In this document: one piece after another, positions 47,567 to 56,591 of the stretch | Position numbering within the stretch: position 1 is the first letter of the stretch | Layout of the letters: every line of letters starts with the position of its first letter | Assembly (NCBI RefSeq): GCF_001424665.1 | Contig: NZ_LMQS01000001.1 | Location: 63,225-127,224, forward strand | Direction of reading: 5' to 3' | Length of the DNA: 64,000 bases | DNA from: Methylophilus sp. Leaf416 | Lineage (GTDB): Bacteria; Pseudomonadota; Gammaproteobacteria; Burkholderiales; Methylophilaceae | The notes under the pieces: model-generated | Seen by the model: only the letters and a program-made list of their open reading frames with translations | Told to the model about the DNA's origin: nothing | The model's database searches: none | Translations under genes and position numbers: made by a program

Positions 47567-47652
47567 TTACCTTATTTTTTATAAGGTTGATTGCCACCGC
47601 ATGAAGCGCTACAGTAGCTACTTTTAACACTTAACCCGTTTTGGAGAACACT

Positions 47653-48153
47653 ATGGCAAGCGTAACGCTTAAAGGTAACCCGGTCGCTGTTGGCGGAAAA
47701 TTTCTGGCAGTAGGTGATACCGCACCTGACTTTCAATTGGCGGATGCTAAGCGCAACCTGGTAGGCCTGGATGCCTATGCTGGTAAACGTAAAGTGCTGA
47801 ATATTTTCCCTAGCATTGATACGCCGACTTGTGCTACTTCTGTGCGCACCTTCAATAAAGAAGCCAGTAAAGCCAGCAATACCGCCGTATTGTGCATTTC
47901 TGCAGATTTGCCATTTGCACAAAGCCGTTTCTGCGGCGCAGAAGGTTTGGAAAATGTAGTGACTTTGTCGACTTTCCGTGACACAGAAAAATTTGCCACC
48001 GACTATGGTGTTTTTATCACTGACAGTAGTCTGGCTGGCTTAACAGCCCGTGCTGTGGTTGTGCTGGATGAAAACAATAAAGTACTTCATAGCGAGTTAG
48101 TAAGCGAAATCGCTAACGAGCCTAATTATGAGGCTGCCTTGGCCGTTCTGTAA
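47653..48153 (+). CDS. tpx: Thiol peroxidase Tpx (atypical 2-Cys peroxiredoxin)
   Basis: 166 residues from ATG 47653, which has GGAG six bases upstream. The in-frame TTG four codons earlier is part of that site. Peroxidatic Cys60 ([14 protein letters not shown]) and resolving Cys94 (SRFCGAEG) are both present, with an extra Cys81. It reduces hydroperoxides with thioredoxin in the cytosol or periplasm. It follows a Cys-less paralogue on the same strand and is ended by a strong terminator. Confidence 0.95.
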   Translation: MASVTLKGNPVAVGGKFLAVGDTAPDFQLADAKRNLVGLDAYAGKRKVLNIFPSIDTPTCATSVRTFNKEASKASNTAVLCISADLPFAQSRFCGAEGLENVVTLSTFRDTEKFATDYGVFITDSSLAGLTARAVVVLDENNKVLHSELVSEIANEPNYEAALAVL

Positions 48154-48218
48154 CTGTTAAATTATTTAGTAGGCCGGCTTTCATAGCCGCCTGCTGGGGA
48201 CTGAAATTCGCTTAGTTT

Positions 48219-48262
48219 CAACAAATAAAAAAGCCAGCAATAGCTGGCTTTTTTATTTGTTG
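48219..48262. terminator. Bidirectional terminator between tpx and fabF
   Basis: A perfect 20-bp stem (48219-48238 with 48243-48262), aata loop, GC core gccagc/gctggc with A and T runs on either side. Confidence 0.94.
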
Positions 48263-48275
48263 ATATCAGGTGAAT

Positions 48276-49508
48276 TTAAACACGCTTAAACAACAAGCTA
48301 CCATTAGTTCCACCAAAGCCAAAGTTGTTTTTCAAGGCATATTCAATCTTCAAATCACGTGCTGTGTTGGCACAATAATCCAGATCACATTCGGGATCCT
48401 GATTGAAAATGTTAATGGTTGGTGGCGATACCTGATGGTAGATTGATAACACCGTAAATACCGACTCCAAGCCACCTGCACCACCCAGTAAGTGACCAGT
48501 CATTGATTTAGTAGAGTTAACGACCAAATTATAAGCATGGTCGCCAAAAGTAGCTTTAATCGCATTGGTTTCGTTGGCATCACCCAAAGGTGTTGAAGTG
48601 CCATGCGCATTCATGAACTGTACCTGGTCAGGGCTCACGCCTGCATTTTTCAGTGCATTGACCATGGAGCGGCGTGGGCCGTCCATATTGGGTGCAGTCA
48701 TGTGATATGCATCGGCACTCAAACCATAGCCTGACACTTCAGCATAAATTCTTGCGCCACGTGCTTTGGCATGCTCGTACTCTTCCAGCACCAATACTCC
48801 AGCGCCTTCCCCTATGACAAAGCCGTCACGGTCTTTATCCCAGGGACGACTTGCCGTCGCCGGATCATCATTGCGGCCAGATAAGGCGCGCGCAGAGGCA
48901 AAGCCCCCTACGCTCAGCTCTGTAATGGCTGCTTCTGCACCGCCAGCAACCATGACATCCGCATCACCATATTCAATCATACGTGCTGCTTCACCAATGC
49001 TATGCGTGCCAGTTGTACAGGCAGTCACAATCGCAATATTTGGCCCTTTCAGGCCCAACATGATCGACAGGTTACCGGAAATCATATTGATAATAGTGCC
49101 AGGAATGAAGAATGGCGAGATTTTGCGCGGGCCACCATCGTCGTAATTGTCGTTGGTTGACTCGATCAAACCCAAGCCACCAATACCCGAACCAATGGTG
49201 ACACCGATGCGCTCGGCATTGGCTTCTGTCACTTCAAGACCGGAATCCTTGAAAGCTTCCAGGCCAGCTGCCAGGCCATACTGGATAAATGTATCCATGC
49301 GGCGGGCATCTTTGGCCGGGATAAAGTCTTCAGCATTAAAGCCTTTGACTTCACCGGCAATTTGCGATGCAAATGGCGTTGGATCAAATTTGGTTATACG
49401 GGCAATGCCTGATTGACCAGCGATAAGATTGTCCCAGGCGTTCTGGTAACCAATCCCTACTGGAGACACCACGCCTAAGCCAGTTACTACTACTCTGCGT
49501 TTGGTCAT
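48276..49508 (-). CDS. fabF: 3-oxoacyl-ACP synthase II (FabF)
   Basis: 410 residues. Thiolase-fold condensing enzyme with nucleophile Cys164 ([10 protein letters not shown]), the two histidines in [11 protein letters not shown] and [10 protein letters not shown], and the C-terminal [12 protein letters not shown]. It elongates acyl-ACP with malonyl-ACP, including the palmitoleate to vaccenate step. Last gene of the fatty-acid cluster, 51 bases after acpP. A hairpin (49515-49540) covers its likely ribosome-binding site. Confidence 0.96.
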   Translation of the reverse strand: MTKRRVVVTGLGVVSPVGIGYQNAWDNLIAGQSGIARITKFDPTPFASQIAGEVKGFNAEDFIPAKDARRMDTFIQYGLAAGLEAFKDSGLEVTEANAERIGVTIGSGIGGLGLIESTNDNYDDGGPRKISPFFIPGTIINMISGNLSIMLGLKGPNIAIVTACTTGTHSIGEAARMIEYGDADVMVAGGAEAAITELSVGGFASARALSGRNDDPATASRPWDKDRDGFVIGEGAGVLVLEEYEHAKARGARIYAEVSGYGLSADAYHMTAPNMDGPRRSMVNALKNAGVSPDQVQFMNAHGTSTPLGDANETNAIKATFGDHAYNLVVNSTKSMTGHLLGGAGGLESVFTVLSIYHQVSPPTINIFNQDPECDLDYCANTARDLKIEYALKNNFGFGGTNGSLLFKRV

Positions 49509-49514
49509 AATAGA

Positions 49515-49540
49515 AATCAGCCCTCTTGCGAGGGCTGATT
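49515..49540 (-). promoter_or_regulatory. Hairpin covering the fabF ribosome-binding region
   Basis: aatcagccct (49515-49524) and agggctgatt (49531-49540) form a perfect 10-bp stem with a 6-base loop. On the minus-strand RNA the only purine-rich site upstream of fabF (AGGG) lies in the 3' arm, 12 bases from the ATG. No T run follows, so it is not a terminator. Confidence 0.55.
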
Positions 49541-49559
49541 AAAGAATTAAGTCAAAGAA

Positions 49560-49796
49560 TTACTTAAGGTTGGCGCTGACGTAGTCAATCGCTTGCTGAA
49601 CGGTTGTGATTTTTTCAGCTTCTTCGTCAGGAATTTCGCAATCGAACTCTTCTTCCAAAGCCATTACCAATTCTACCGTGTCCAGAGAATCTGCACCCAG
49701 ATCATCCACGAAAGATGATGTGTTTTTAACGTCAGCTTCGTTTGCACCTAATTGTTCACAAACGATTTTCTTTACGCGTTGTTCGATGTCGGACAT
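49560..49796 (-). CDS. acpP: Acyl carrier protein
   Basis: 78 residues, acidic and helical. The phosphopantetheine-bearing Ser37 lies in [10 protein letters not shown]. It carries growing acyl chains for fatty-acid synthesis and supplies acyl-ACP to PlsX. The position between fabG and fabF is the standard one. The 118-base gap before it holds a perfect inverted repeat, so it may have its own promoter or control. Confidence 0.97.
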   Translation of the reverse strand: MSDIEQRVKKIVCEQLGANEADVKNTSSFVDDLGADSLDTVELVMALEEEFDCEIPDEEAEKITTVQQAIDYVSANLK

Positions 49797-49837
49797 CTAA
49801 AATACCCCTTATTGATAAGTGTCGTGTTCAGTAAACC

Positions 49838-49867
49838 GGTATTCTAACAAATGTTGCCTAGAATACC
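49838..49867. promoter_or_regulatory. Perfect 9-bp inverted repeat upstream of acpP
   Basis: ggtattcta (49838-49846), 12 bases, tagaatacc (49859-49867), about 42 bases before the acpP start. Symmetry and spacing fit an operator for a dimeric regulator or an RNA hairpin; there is no T run. Confidence 0.6.
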
Positions 49868-49914
49868 AAAAAACTATTGTTAAAAAGATATGGCAATAGA
49901 CTTACCATATCAAA

Positions 49915-50655
49915 CTATGCGCAGTACATGCCGCCATTTACATGTATGGTTTCACCGGTAATGTAAGCAGCAGCTGGTGAAGCCAGAAAAGCCACGGTCG
50001 CTGCAATTTCATAAACCTGCCCCAGACGGCCAGCGGCGATACGCTCAAGCATTTTTGTCTTGATGTCATCTGACAACTCGGCGGTCATATCGGTTTCAAT
50101 AAAACCAGGCGCCACACAGTTTACAGTAATGTTGCGGCTACCTACCTCTTGCGCCAATGACTTGGTAAAGCCGGTCATGCCTGCTTTAGCCGCAGCATAA
50201 TTGGTTTGGCCCGCATTACCCATGTGCCCGACCACGCTTGAAATATTAATGATGCGGCCCTGACGTGCTTTCATCATCGGGCGCAACACTGCCTGACTCA
50301 TACGGAATACTGATTTCAGGTTGGTGTTCAGCACAGCATCCCAATCATCATCTTTCATACGCATCAATAATGTATCTTTGGTAATGCCTGCATTGTTTAC
50401 TAGGATAGTCACATCACCATAGAGCTCGGCAATTTTCTTAAGCACAGCATCGATCTGTTCCGGCTGCGTCACATCCAGCGCCATGCCTATACCATTTACG
50501 CCCGCAGCTTTGAGGGAGGTGGTAATCGCATCTGCGCCACTGGCGGATGTGGCCGTTCCAACGACGATTGCACCCTGCTTACCTAACTCTTGCGCAATGG
50601 CAGCGCCAATGCCGCGACTAGCGCCGGTCACTAAAACTACTTGTTGATTCAGCAT
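49915..50655 (-). CDS. fabG: 3-oxoacyl-ACP reductase FabG
   Basis: 246 residues from the second of two adjacent ATG codons (50655), because GGAG lies five bases before it but only two before the first (50658). Rossmann-fold TGASRGIGAAIA, NNAG, catalytic Ser in NISSVVG, and YAAAKAGM with the Tyr-Lys pair. It reduces 3-oxoacyl-ACP with NADPH. It lies 28 bases after fabD and upstream of acpP. Confidence 0.96.
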   Translation of the reverse strand: MLNQQVVLVTGASRGIGAAIAQELGKQGAIVVGTATSASGADAITTSLKAAGVNGIGMALDVTQPEQIDAVLKKIAELYGDVTILVNNAGITKDTLLMRMKDDDWDAVLNTNLKSVFRMSQAVLRPMMKARQGRIINISSVVGHMGNAGQTNYAAAKAGMTGFTKSLAQEVGSRNITVNCVAPGFIETDMTAELSDDIKTKMLERIAAGRLGQVYEIAATVAFLASPAAAYITGETIHVNGGMYCA

Positions 50656-50683
50656 CATTACTCCTTCACACAGCGTTTTTTTA

Positions 50684-51607
50684 TTATTGGTTTATAAAGG
50701 TTTGTATGGACTCTTCGTTCACCAAAGCCACACAACTCATTTCAGCCACTATACGTTTTGCAAGACCGGTCAACACTTTGCCGGGACCAGCTTCAGCACT
50801 GCTTAAAACTTGTTGCGCAGCCAGTTGCTGCACTGTCTCTACCCAACGTACTGGGCTATATAACTGGCGCACCAAAGCATCTTTGATCTGTGCTGCATCG
50901 CTGTAAGCCGCGACATCCGCATTGTGCAAAACCGTCACTTGCGGTGACTGCACAGCGACATTCTGTAAATAATCATGTAATTTTTCAGCGGCAGGCTTCA
51001 TTAATTCGCAGTGTGACGGCACGCTGACTGGCAATGGCAGTGCACGTTTGGCACCCTTGGCTTTAGCCAGCTCCATTCCACGTTCAACCGCCGCTTTATC
51101 CCCTGCAATAACCACTTGCCCAGGAGAATTAAAGTTTACAGCCTGCACTACCTGGCCTTGCGCAGCTTCGCTACAGACCGCACGCACAGTCTCATCGTCC
51201 AAACCTAAGATAGCTGCCATGGCGCCCTGCCCTTCAGGCACGGCTTGCTGCATGACTTCTGCACGGAATTTAACCAAAGGCAATGCCTCCGCAAAGCTTA
51301 GCGCGCCAGCGGCGACTAAAGCTGTGTATTCGCCTAAACTGTGTCCAGCCATCGCTACCGGTTGCTTGCCACCAAGGCTTTGATAGACTCGCCAGGTTGC
51401 AATACCCGCAGTCAGCATGATTGGCTGCGTATTCTGGGTCAGGTTGATTTCATCATTGGCTTCAGTCGCCATTTTCCAGAAATCTACCCCTAATACCGAG
51501 GAAGCCTCTTCAAATGTTTGCTTAACAATAGCATGAGACTCAAGCCCTTGCATCATGCCCACAGATTGTGAGCCCTGGCCTGGAAAGAAAAAAGCAAATG
51601 TAGACAT
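50684..51607 (-). CDS. fabD: Malonyl-CoA:ACP transacylase FabD
   Basis: 307 residues. FPGQGSQSVGM at the N-terminus, nucleophile Ser90 in GHSLGEYTAL, and the His of VPSHCELM. It loads malonyl groups onto AcpP for chain elongation. The gene sits between fabH and fabG with an 82-base leader. Confidence 0.96.
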   Translation of the reverse strand: MSTFAFFFPGQGSQSVGMMQGLESHAIVKQTFEEASSVLGVDFWKMATEANDEINLTQNTQPIMLTAGIATWRVYQSLGGKQPVAMAGHSLGEYTALVAAGALSFAEALPLVKFRAEVMQQAVPEGQGAMAAILGLDDETVRAVCSEAAQGQVVQAVNFNSPGQVVIAGDKAAVERGMELAKAKGAKRALPLPVSVPSHCELMKPAAEKLHDYLQNVAVQSPQVTVLHNADVAAYSDAAQIKDALVRQLYSPVRWVETVQQLAAQQVLSSAEAGPGKVLTGLAKRIVAEMSCVALVNEESIQTFINQ

Positions 51608-51689
51608 AAGAGTAAGAATATTAAATTAATTATTTAAAAACAGATAGTTGGCTAAGAGTTAAGTTTTAGTGAACAACTTCCATCTTCAC

Positions 51690-52631
51690 TTAAAATTTAA
51701 CGAGTGCAGAGCCCCAGGTAAATCCACCACCAAATGCTTCCATTAACAGAATATGCCCGCGCTGGATACGGCCATCCCGGACGGCGGTATCTAATGCGAG
51801 TGGGATGGAAGCTGCAGAAGTGTTGCCATGGCGATCAACCGTTACGATCACTTTGTCCATGGACATATCGAGTTTTTTGGCAGTGGCTTGCAGAATACGG
51901 ATATTGGCCTGGTGCGGAACCAGCCAATCAATATCGGATTTCTGCATGTCATTCGCTTTGAGCGTTTCGTCGACAATCTGGTCTAGTGTGTTGACTGCAA
52001 TTTTGAATACCGCATTGCCTTCCATGACGACCGTATCTGGCCCATCTGGATTTCGTGGCACATGTAGCTGGTTTTCGTAACTGCCATCGGCGTGAATATG
52101 GGTAGACAACACGCCAGGCTGGTCACTGGCCTGCAGGATCACGGCGCCAGCGCCATCACCCCATAAAATACAGTTACTACGATCTGTGTAATCGCAAATA
52201 CGGGTAAAGGTATCAGCCCCAATCACCAATACATTTTTATGCTGGCCTGAGCGCATAAAATGCGTGGCGGTGGCCAAAGCATAGATAAAACCGCTGCATA
52301 CTGCCTGCACATCAAAGGCCGGACAGCCAGCAATTCCCAGCTTGCGCTGCACCATAGTGGCTACACTGGGGAAAATTTTATCTGGAGTAGTCGTCGCAAC
52401 GATAATCAGGTCGATGTCCTGTGCCTGAATGCCTGCAGCCTCAATCGCGTTCTGCGCAGCTTTGGTTGCCAGGTCACTGGTGAGCTCATCTGTGACACGG
52501 TGACGCTGTTTAATACCTGTCCGGGAAAATATCCACTCATCGGTGGTATCGACCAATTTTTCCAAATCCACATTGGTCAATATATTGGGTGGCAGATAGC
52601 TGCCGGTCCCTGCAATTCGTGCGTAAATCAT
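51690..52631 (-). CDS. fabH: 3-oxoacyl-ACP synthase III (FabH)
   Basis: 313 residues. Catalytic Cys112 in [12 protein letters not shown], His in [11 protein letters not shown], Asn in [10 protein letters not shown], and the N-terminal [11 protein letters not shown]. It begins fatty-acid synthesis by condensing acetyl-CoA with malonyl-ACP. It lies 58 bases after plsX, in the conserved plsX-fabH-fabD-fabG order. Confidence 0.96.
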   Translation of the reverse strand: MIYARIAGTGSYLPPNILTNVDLEKLVDTTDEWIFSRTGIKQRHRVTDELTSDLATKAAQNAIEAAGIQAQDIDLIIVATTTPDKIFPSVATMVQRKLGIAGCPAFDVQAVCSGFIYALATATHFMRSGQHKNVLVIGADTFTRICDYTDRSNCILWGDGAGAVILQASDQPGVLSTHIHADGSYENQLHVPRNPDGPDTVVMEGNAVFKIAVNTLDQIVDETLKANDMQKSDIDWLVPHQANIRILQATAKKLDMSMDKVIVTVDRHGNTSAASIPLALDTAVRDGRIQRGHILLMEAFGGGFTWGSALVKF

Positions 52632-52689
52632 GGGTGCGATTATGCCTTAAATGGGTAAAAACGCCTAACAGAACAAAGGCATGAGCGCG

Positions 52690-53739
52690 CTACGGCTCTT
52701 CCGCCGTCGCCAGATGTTCGATTTCAAGCTGGGATTGAATGCGCTTCAAAACACCACTTTGCGCTTCTTCCATTGCCACGTGAATAGCATGGTAAAAACC
52801 AACCTTGTCTGCGCCGCCATGGCTCTTCACCACAATGCCACGCAAACCCAGAAAGCTGGCGCCATTGTAAAGGCGAGGGTCTACACGTTTTTTAAATGCC
52901 TTTAATACCGGAAAAGCACCAAGTGCCATTAACTTAGTCAGCCAGTTGCGTTTGAATTCCTGGGTAAGGAATTTACCCATCATATGTGCCAAGCCTTCAG
53001 TGGTTTTGAGGGAGACGTTGCCGACAAAACCATCACAGACCACCACATCAGTAGTGCCCTTGAAAATATCGTCACCTTCAACGTTGCCATAGAAATTCAG
53101 ATGGCTACCACGCAATAACTCTGCCGCCTGCTTGGCCACTTCATTACCTTTAATATCTTCCGAACCAATATTGAGCAAGCCGATGGTCGGGTTAGGTTTA
53201 TTGTTCACACAACTGACCACCATGGCACCCATAATTGCAAACTGGTATAAATGCTCAGGCGTACAATCCGCATTTGCACCCAAATCCAGCATAAAGGTGC
53301 TGCCTTTTTCAGAAGGCAAAGTAGAAGCAATCGCCGGACGGTCAATCCCGGGCAGGGTTTTGAGGACAAAACGTGCCGTCGCCATCAAGGCACCGGTATT
53401 GCCTGCACTGACACAAGCCTGGGCCTCACCGGTTTTCACCATGTTAATAGCCACCCGCATTGAAGAATCTTTTTTATTCTTCATAGCGCTTTGTGGTGAC
53501 TCATTCATCAATACCACTTCAGACGCATGATGCACGCGCAGGCGCGGGCCAGCGGAAAGATGCAGGACTTTCAGTTCTGCCTCGATGGCATCCTGCAGGC
53601 CGACCAGAATAATATTGAGATTAGGATTTTCGTTCAGGATACGAACTGCCGCAGGCACAGTCACATGTGGACCGTAATCTCCTCCCATGGCATCAATTGC
53701 AATCACAACTTCCTGAGATTGCCCGTGTTGACTTGTACT
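52690..53739 (-). CDS. plsX: Phosphate acyltransferase PlsX
   Basis: 349 residues from ATG 53739, which has GGGA just upstream. An earlier in-frame start at 53766 adds nine unconserved residues. The family N-terminus [16 protein letters not shown] and [10 protein letters not shown] are clear. It makes acyl-phosphate from acyl-ACP for PlsY in phospholipid synthesis, at the inner face of the membrane. It follows rpmF, as in most Gram-negative bacteria. Confidence 0.96.
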   Translation of the reverse strand, partial: STSQHGQSQEVVIAIDAMGGDYGPHVTVPAAVRILNENPNLNIILVGLQDAIEAELKVLHLSAGPRLRVHHASEVVLMNESPQSAMKNKKDSSMRVAINMVKTGEAQACVSAGNTGALMATARFVLKTLPGIDRPAIASTLPSEKGSTFMLDLGANADCTPEHLYQFAIMGAMVVSCVNNKPNPTIGLLNIGSEDIKGNEVAKQAAELLRGSHLNFYGNVEGDDIFKGTTDVVVCDGFVGNVSLKTTEGLAHMMGKFLTQEFKRNWLTKLMALGAFPVLKAFKKRVDPRLYNGASFLGLRGIVVKSHGGADKVGFYHAIHVAMEEAQSGVLKRIQSQLEIEHLATAEEP

Positions 53740-53908
53740 CATGTTATTTCCCAAGTTTACTAACACACGATTTAGTTTATGCGCTGTATTACTGACACAA
53801 TCATTATCTGTACACTAGTTCATTCATTCGCCAGTATCTGAGCACTCTTAAATCTACGCATGCCTTGCAGGGCATAGGAAAAGTAGTCGCTTGCGCCAGA
53901 TACACAAA

Positions 53909-53931
53909 CGCCGCGCATTTTGTGCGCGGCG
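53909..53931 (-). other. GC-rich hairpin between rpmF and plsX
   Basis: cgccgcgca and tgcgcggcg form a perfect 9-bp stem with a 5-base loop. Only TTTGTGT follows on the minus strand, so termination may be partial, giving more rpmF than plsX message. Confidence 0.6.
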
Positions 53932-53962
53932 CAGTTTAATACCTTAATGCTTTAGCAGCGAT

Positions 53963-54142
53963 TTACTCGCCTTTTGCAGGCATCACTTTACGGCCACGGT
54001 AAAAACCGTTAGGGCTTACGTGATGACGCAAATGTACTTCACCAGTCGTTGGCTCGATTGCCAAAGGTGGGTTTGTCAAAAAGTCGTGTGAACGGTGCAT
54101 ACCACGCTTGGACGGTGTCTTTTTGTTTTGCTGAACTGCCAT
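53963..54142 (-). CDS. rpmF: 50S ribosomal protein L32
   Basis: 59 residues, too short for usual length cut-offs but unmistakable: it starts [20 protein letters not shown] and has the [10 protein letters not shown]-terminal motif. The zinc-binding Cys residues of some L32 proteins are absent, as in the Cys-free form. It is a structural protein of the large subunit. It lies between yceD and plsX in the conserved arrangement. Confidence 0.95.
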   Translation of the reverse strand: MAVQQNKKTPSKRGMHRSHDFLTNPPLAIEPTTGEVHLRHHVSPNGFYRGRKVMPAKGE

Positions 54143-54302
54143 TTTAAATTACTCCAAAATTAACCGCCGCAATTTGCAAATGGGCAGTTTAAAAACCAGA
54201 ATTGCTACCTAATCCAGCATTATAAAATATTCCAGAGACAACTGCAAACAAATAGTGCAAACGTCGCTTTTCATTGGATATTTTATCGTCAAGTTTAAAT
54301 TT

Positions 54303-54815
54303 TTACTTATTCAACTTCAGATTTTTAAGCGCTGCGAAAGGATTAGGTTTTTCACCAGCGGTCTTTTGCAAAGGCGCGCACTCTTCTTCGTGCATCACTG
54401 CAATAGGCAAAGCCATTAGCAACTCATCTTCCACCAGAGATTCAAAAGTGGATTCAGCGTTCGATTCCAACCAGTCAACATCTTCATCTTCAAGCAGCGC
54501 TTCAGGCGGCTCGTCACAAACCGCAAATTCAAATTGCACATCTAAGGCTTGGGGCATTGGCGCAAAACACCGTTGGCAAATAAGGGGCAGATTTGTTTGC
54601 AACATGAGAGACAGCATGGGTAATTGCGTATCACCAAAATAGCGCGGTGGCAGGCCTTGTAGCTGATAGGCCACCGAAACTGCTGACAACGCTTTCGTAT
54701 CATCCACACCGAGCTCCCGCAAGGCCTGCTCCAAACGGTTAAGCGATGCCATCTCCAGCACACCTTCGGTATGTTTTTGCTGCCTGGCTAATTCCAGATA
54801 ACGCGCATTCGACAA
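54303..54815 (-). CDS. yceD: YceD/DUF177 family protein (23S rRNA accumulation)
   Basis: 170 residues. The DUF177 signature CxxC (ICQRC) lies mid-protein, followed by an acidic stretch and the PNPFAALKNLK C-terminal end typical of YceD. In E. coli and plants the family is needed for normal 23S rRNA levels; the mechanism is not settled. It heads the yceD-rpmF-plsX-fab run, linking ribosome and lipid synthesis genes. Confidence 0.93.
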   Translation of the reverse strand: MSNARYLELARQQKHTEGVLEMASLNRLEQALRELGVDDTKALSAVSVAYQLQGLPPRYFGDTQLPMLSLMLQTNLPLICQRCFAPMPQALDVQFEFAVCDEPPEALLEDEDVDWLESNAESTFESLVEDELLMALPIAVMHEEECAPLQKTAGEKPNPFAALKNLKLNK

Positions 54816-55138
54816 AGAAAACTCCTTTTATTTACAGGCTATTTAATATAGCAAACTATACAGTGATTGACGAATTCTTCCATACAGACACTCGCGCCCT
54901 GTTTACTTCATACTATTTAAGGCGCAGGTTTTTTGTTATAATGGCGTCGCTTCACGCAGTGCTCTTTATCAAGAGCGCAACTATGGTGCGGTATGTATTA
55001 TCAACCCAATTTTTTGTGGTCAAGATAGTACAAAGCTACAGCCTAACTAGCCCAAACAGTCTTGATACAAGGTTTTAAACCGCGTAAAAGCTGGTGCTAC
55101 TAAAACTCTGTCCTTTTTTCTTGCTTTAAGGGTAATGT
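54816..55138. other. Divergent promoter region, yceD / pyruvate carboxylase
   Basis: About 320 bases without a gene. It holds the extended -10 promoter at 54934-54942 and a 6-bp hairpin (gctctt / aagagc, 54961-54976) inside the resulting ~190-base leader. The yceD promoter should lie near 54840-54900 but was not resolved. Confidence 0.5.
54934..54942 (+). promoter_or_regulatory. Extended -10 promoter before pycA
   Basis: TG-T-TATAAT, a perfect -10 with the TGn extension, and no good -35. Transcription from it would start near 54949. Confidence 0.55.
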
Positions 55139-56557
55139 GTGTTTAAGAAAATTTTAGTCGCGAATCGCGGTGAAATTGCGGTGCGCATTGTGCGCGCGTG
55201 TTCGGAAATGGGCATTAAATCCGTGGCCATTTATTCCGACGCCGATCGCCATGCATTGCATGTCAAAAAAGCTGACGAGGCCTACAACATCGGCTCTGAC
55301 CCGGTTGCGGGTTACCTGAATGCACATAATATAGTGAATATCGCCGTGGCTGCGGGCTGTGATGCCTTGCATCCAGGCTATGGTTTTCTTTCCGAAAATC
55401 CTGAACTGGCTGAAGTCTGTGACCGCCGCGGCATCAAGTTTATTGGCCCGGAAGCACATGTGATTCGCCAGATGGGCGATAAGATTCAAGCGCGTAATGC
55501 CATGATCGATGCAGGCATTCCATGTGTACCAGGTAGTGATGGCAACCTGGAATCGCTGGATGCAGCCGTCGCATTAGCGAAAAAAATTGGTTACCCGATC
55601 ATGTTAAAAGCCACTAACGGTGGTGGTGGTCGCGGTATTCGCCGTTGCGACAGTGAAAAAGACTTACTAAGTAACTATGACCGCGTGATTTCCGAGGCCA
55701 GCAAGGCGTTTGGCAAGCCAGAAGTGTTCCTGGAAAAATGTGTCGTACATCCGCGTCATATTGAAGTACAGATTTTGGCTGACTCGCATGGCAATGTTAT
55801 TCATTTGTTTGAGCGCGATTGCTCTATCCAGCGCCGCAACCAGAAGCTGATTGAAATTGCACCATCCCCTCAGCTTTCCCAAGCGCAGCGTGACTACATC
55901 GGTGGTTTAGGCGTAAAAGCAGCCAAAGCGGTTGGTTACGAAAATGCCGGTACCGTCGAATTCCTGCTGGATTCCGATAACAATTTCTACTTCATGGAAA
56001 TGAACACCCGTTTGCAGGTGGAGCATACCGTGACTGAAACCATTACCGGTGTGGATATCGTTCAGCAACAGATTCGCGTTGCTGCCGGTTTGCCATTGCA
56101 ATACAAGCAAAGCGAGATTGCTTTCCGTGGTTTTGCCATGGAATATCGTGTCAATGCAGAAGATCCGCAAAAAGACTTCCTGCCCAGCTTTGGTAAAATC
56201 ACCCGTTACTATGCACCTGGTGGTCCGGGCGTGCGTATGGATGCCGCGATTTATAGTGGCTATGTGATTCCGCCCTACTATGACTCCATGTGCGCCAAAC
56301 TGACTGTTTGGGCTTTGGACTGGGAAGGCGTGATTGAGCGCGGTCGCCGGGCATTGAATGACATGGTGGTGTACGGCGTGAAAACCACGATTCCTTACTA
56401 CCAGCAAATTATGTTGCACCCGGATTTCCGTGCCGCCAATTTCAATACCAGCTTTGTAGAGCAACACCCCGAGCTGACTGAATATGACGTCGGGTTACCG
56501 AAAGAATTGATGGCCGCAGCGATCGCTGCCGCGATTGCCGCCCACGAAGGCATTTAA
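55139..56557 (+). CDS. pycA: Pyruvate carboxylase subunit A (biotin carboxylase)
   Basis: 472 residues, biotin carboxylase fold: ILVANRGEIAVRI at the N-terminus, ATP-grasp loop LKATNGGGGRGIRRC, and FMEMNTRLQVEHTVTE. Start is GTG with AAGGG about eight bases before. It carboxylates a biotin carrier with bicarbonate and ATP. It resembles AccC, but pairing with a carboxyltransferase-biotin subunit 34 bases downstream points to pyruvate as acceptor. AccA in this window is encoded elsewhere. It gives oxaloacetate for anaplerosis, which RuMP growth requires. Confidence 0.85.
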   Translation: MFKKILVANRGEIAVRIVRACSEMGIKSVAIYSDADRHALHVKKADEAYNIGSDPVAGYLNAHNIVNIAVAAGCDALHPGYGFLSENPELAEVCDRRGIKFIGPEAHVIRQMGDKIQARNAMIDAGIPCVPGSDGNLESLDAAVALAKKIGYPIMLKATNGGGGRGIRRCDSEKDLLSNYDRVISEASKAFGKPEVFLEKCVVHPRHIEVQILADSHGNVIHLFERDCSIQRRNQKLIEIAPSPQLSQAQRDYIGGLGVKAAKAVGYENAGTVEFLLDSDNNFYFMEMNTRLQVEHTVTETITGVDIVQQQIRVAAGLPLQYKQSEIAFRGFAMEYRVNAEDPQKDFLPSFGKITRYYAPGGPGVRMDAAIYSGYVIPPYYDSMCAKLTVWALDWEGVIERGRRALNDMVVYGVKTTIPYYQQIMLHPDFRAANFNTSFVEQHPELTEYDVGLPKELMAAAIAAAIAAHEGI

Positions 56558-56591
56558 TTAACGTATCGCAGATTATTAGATCGACAAGATT

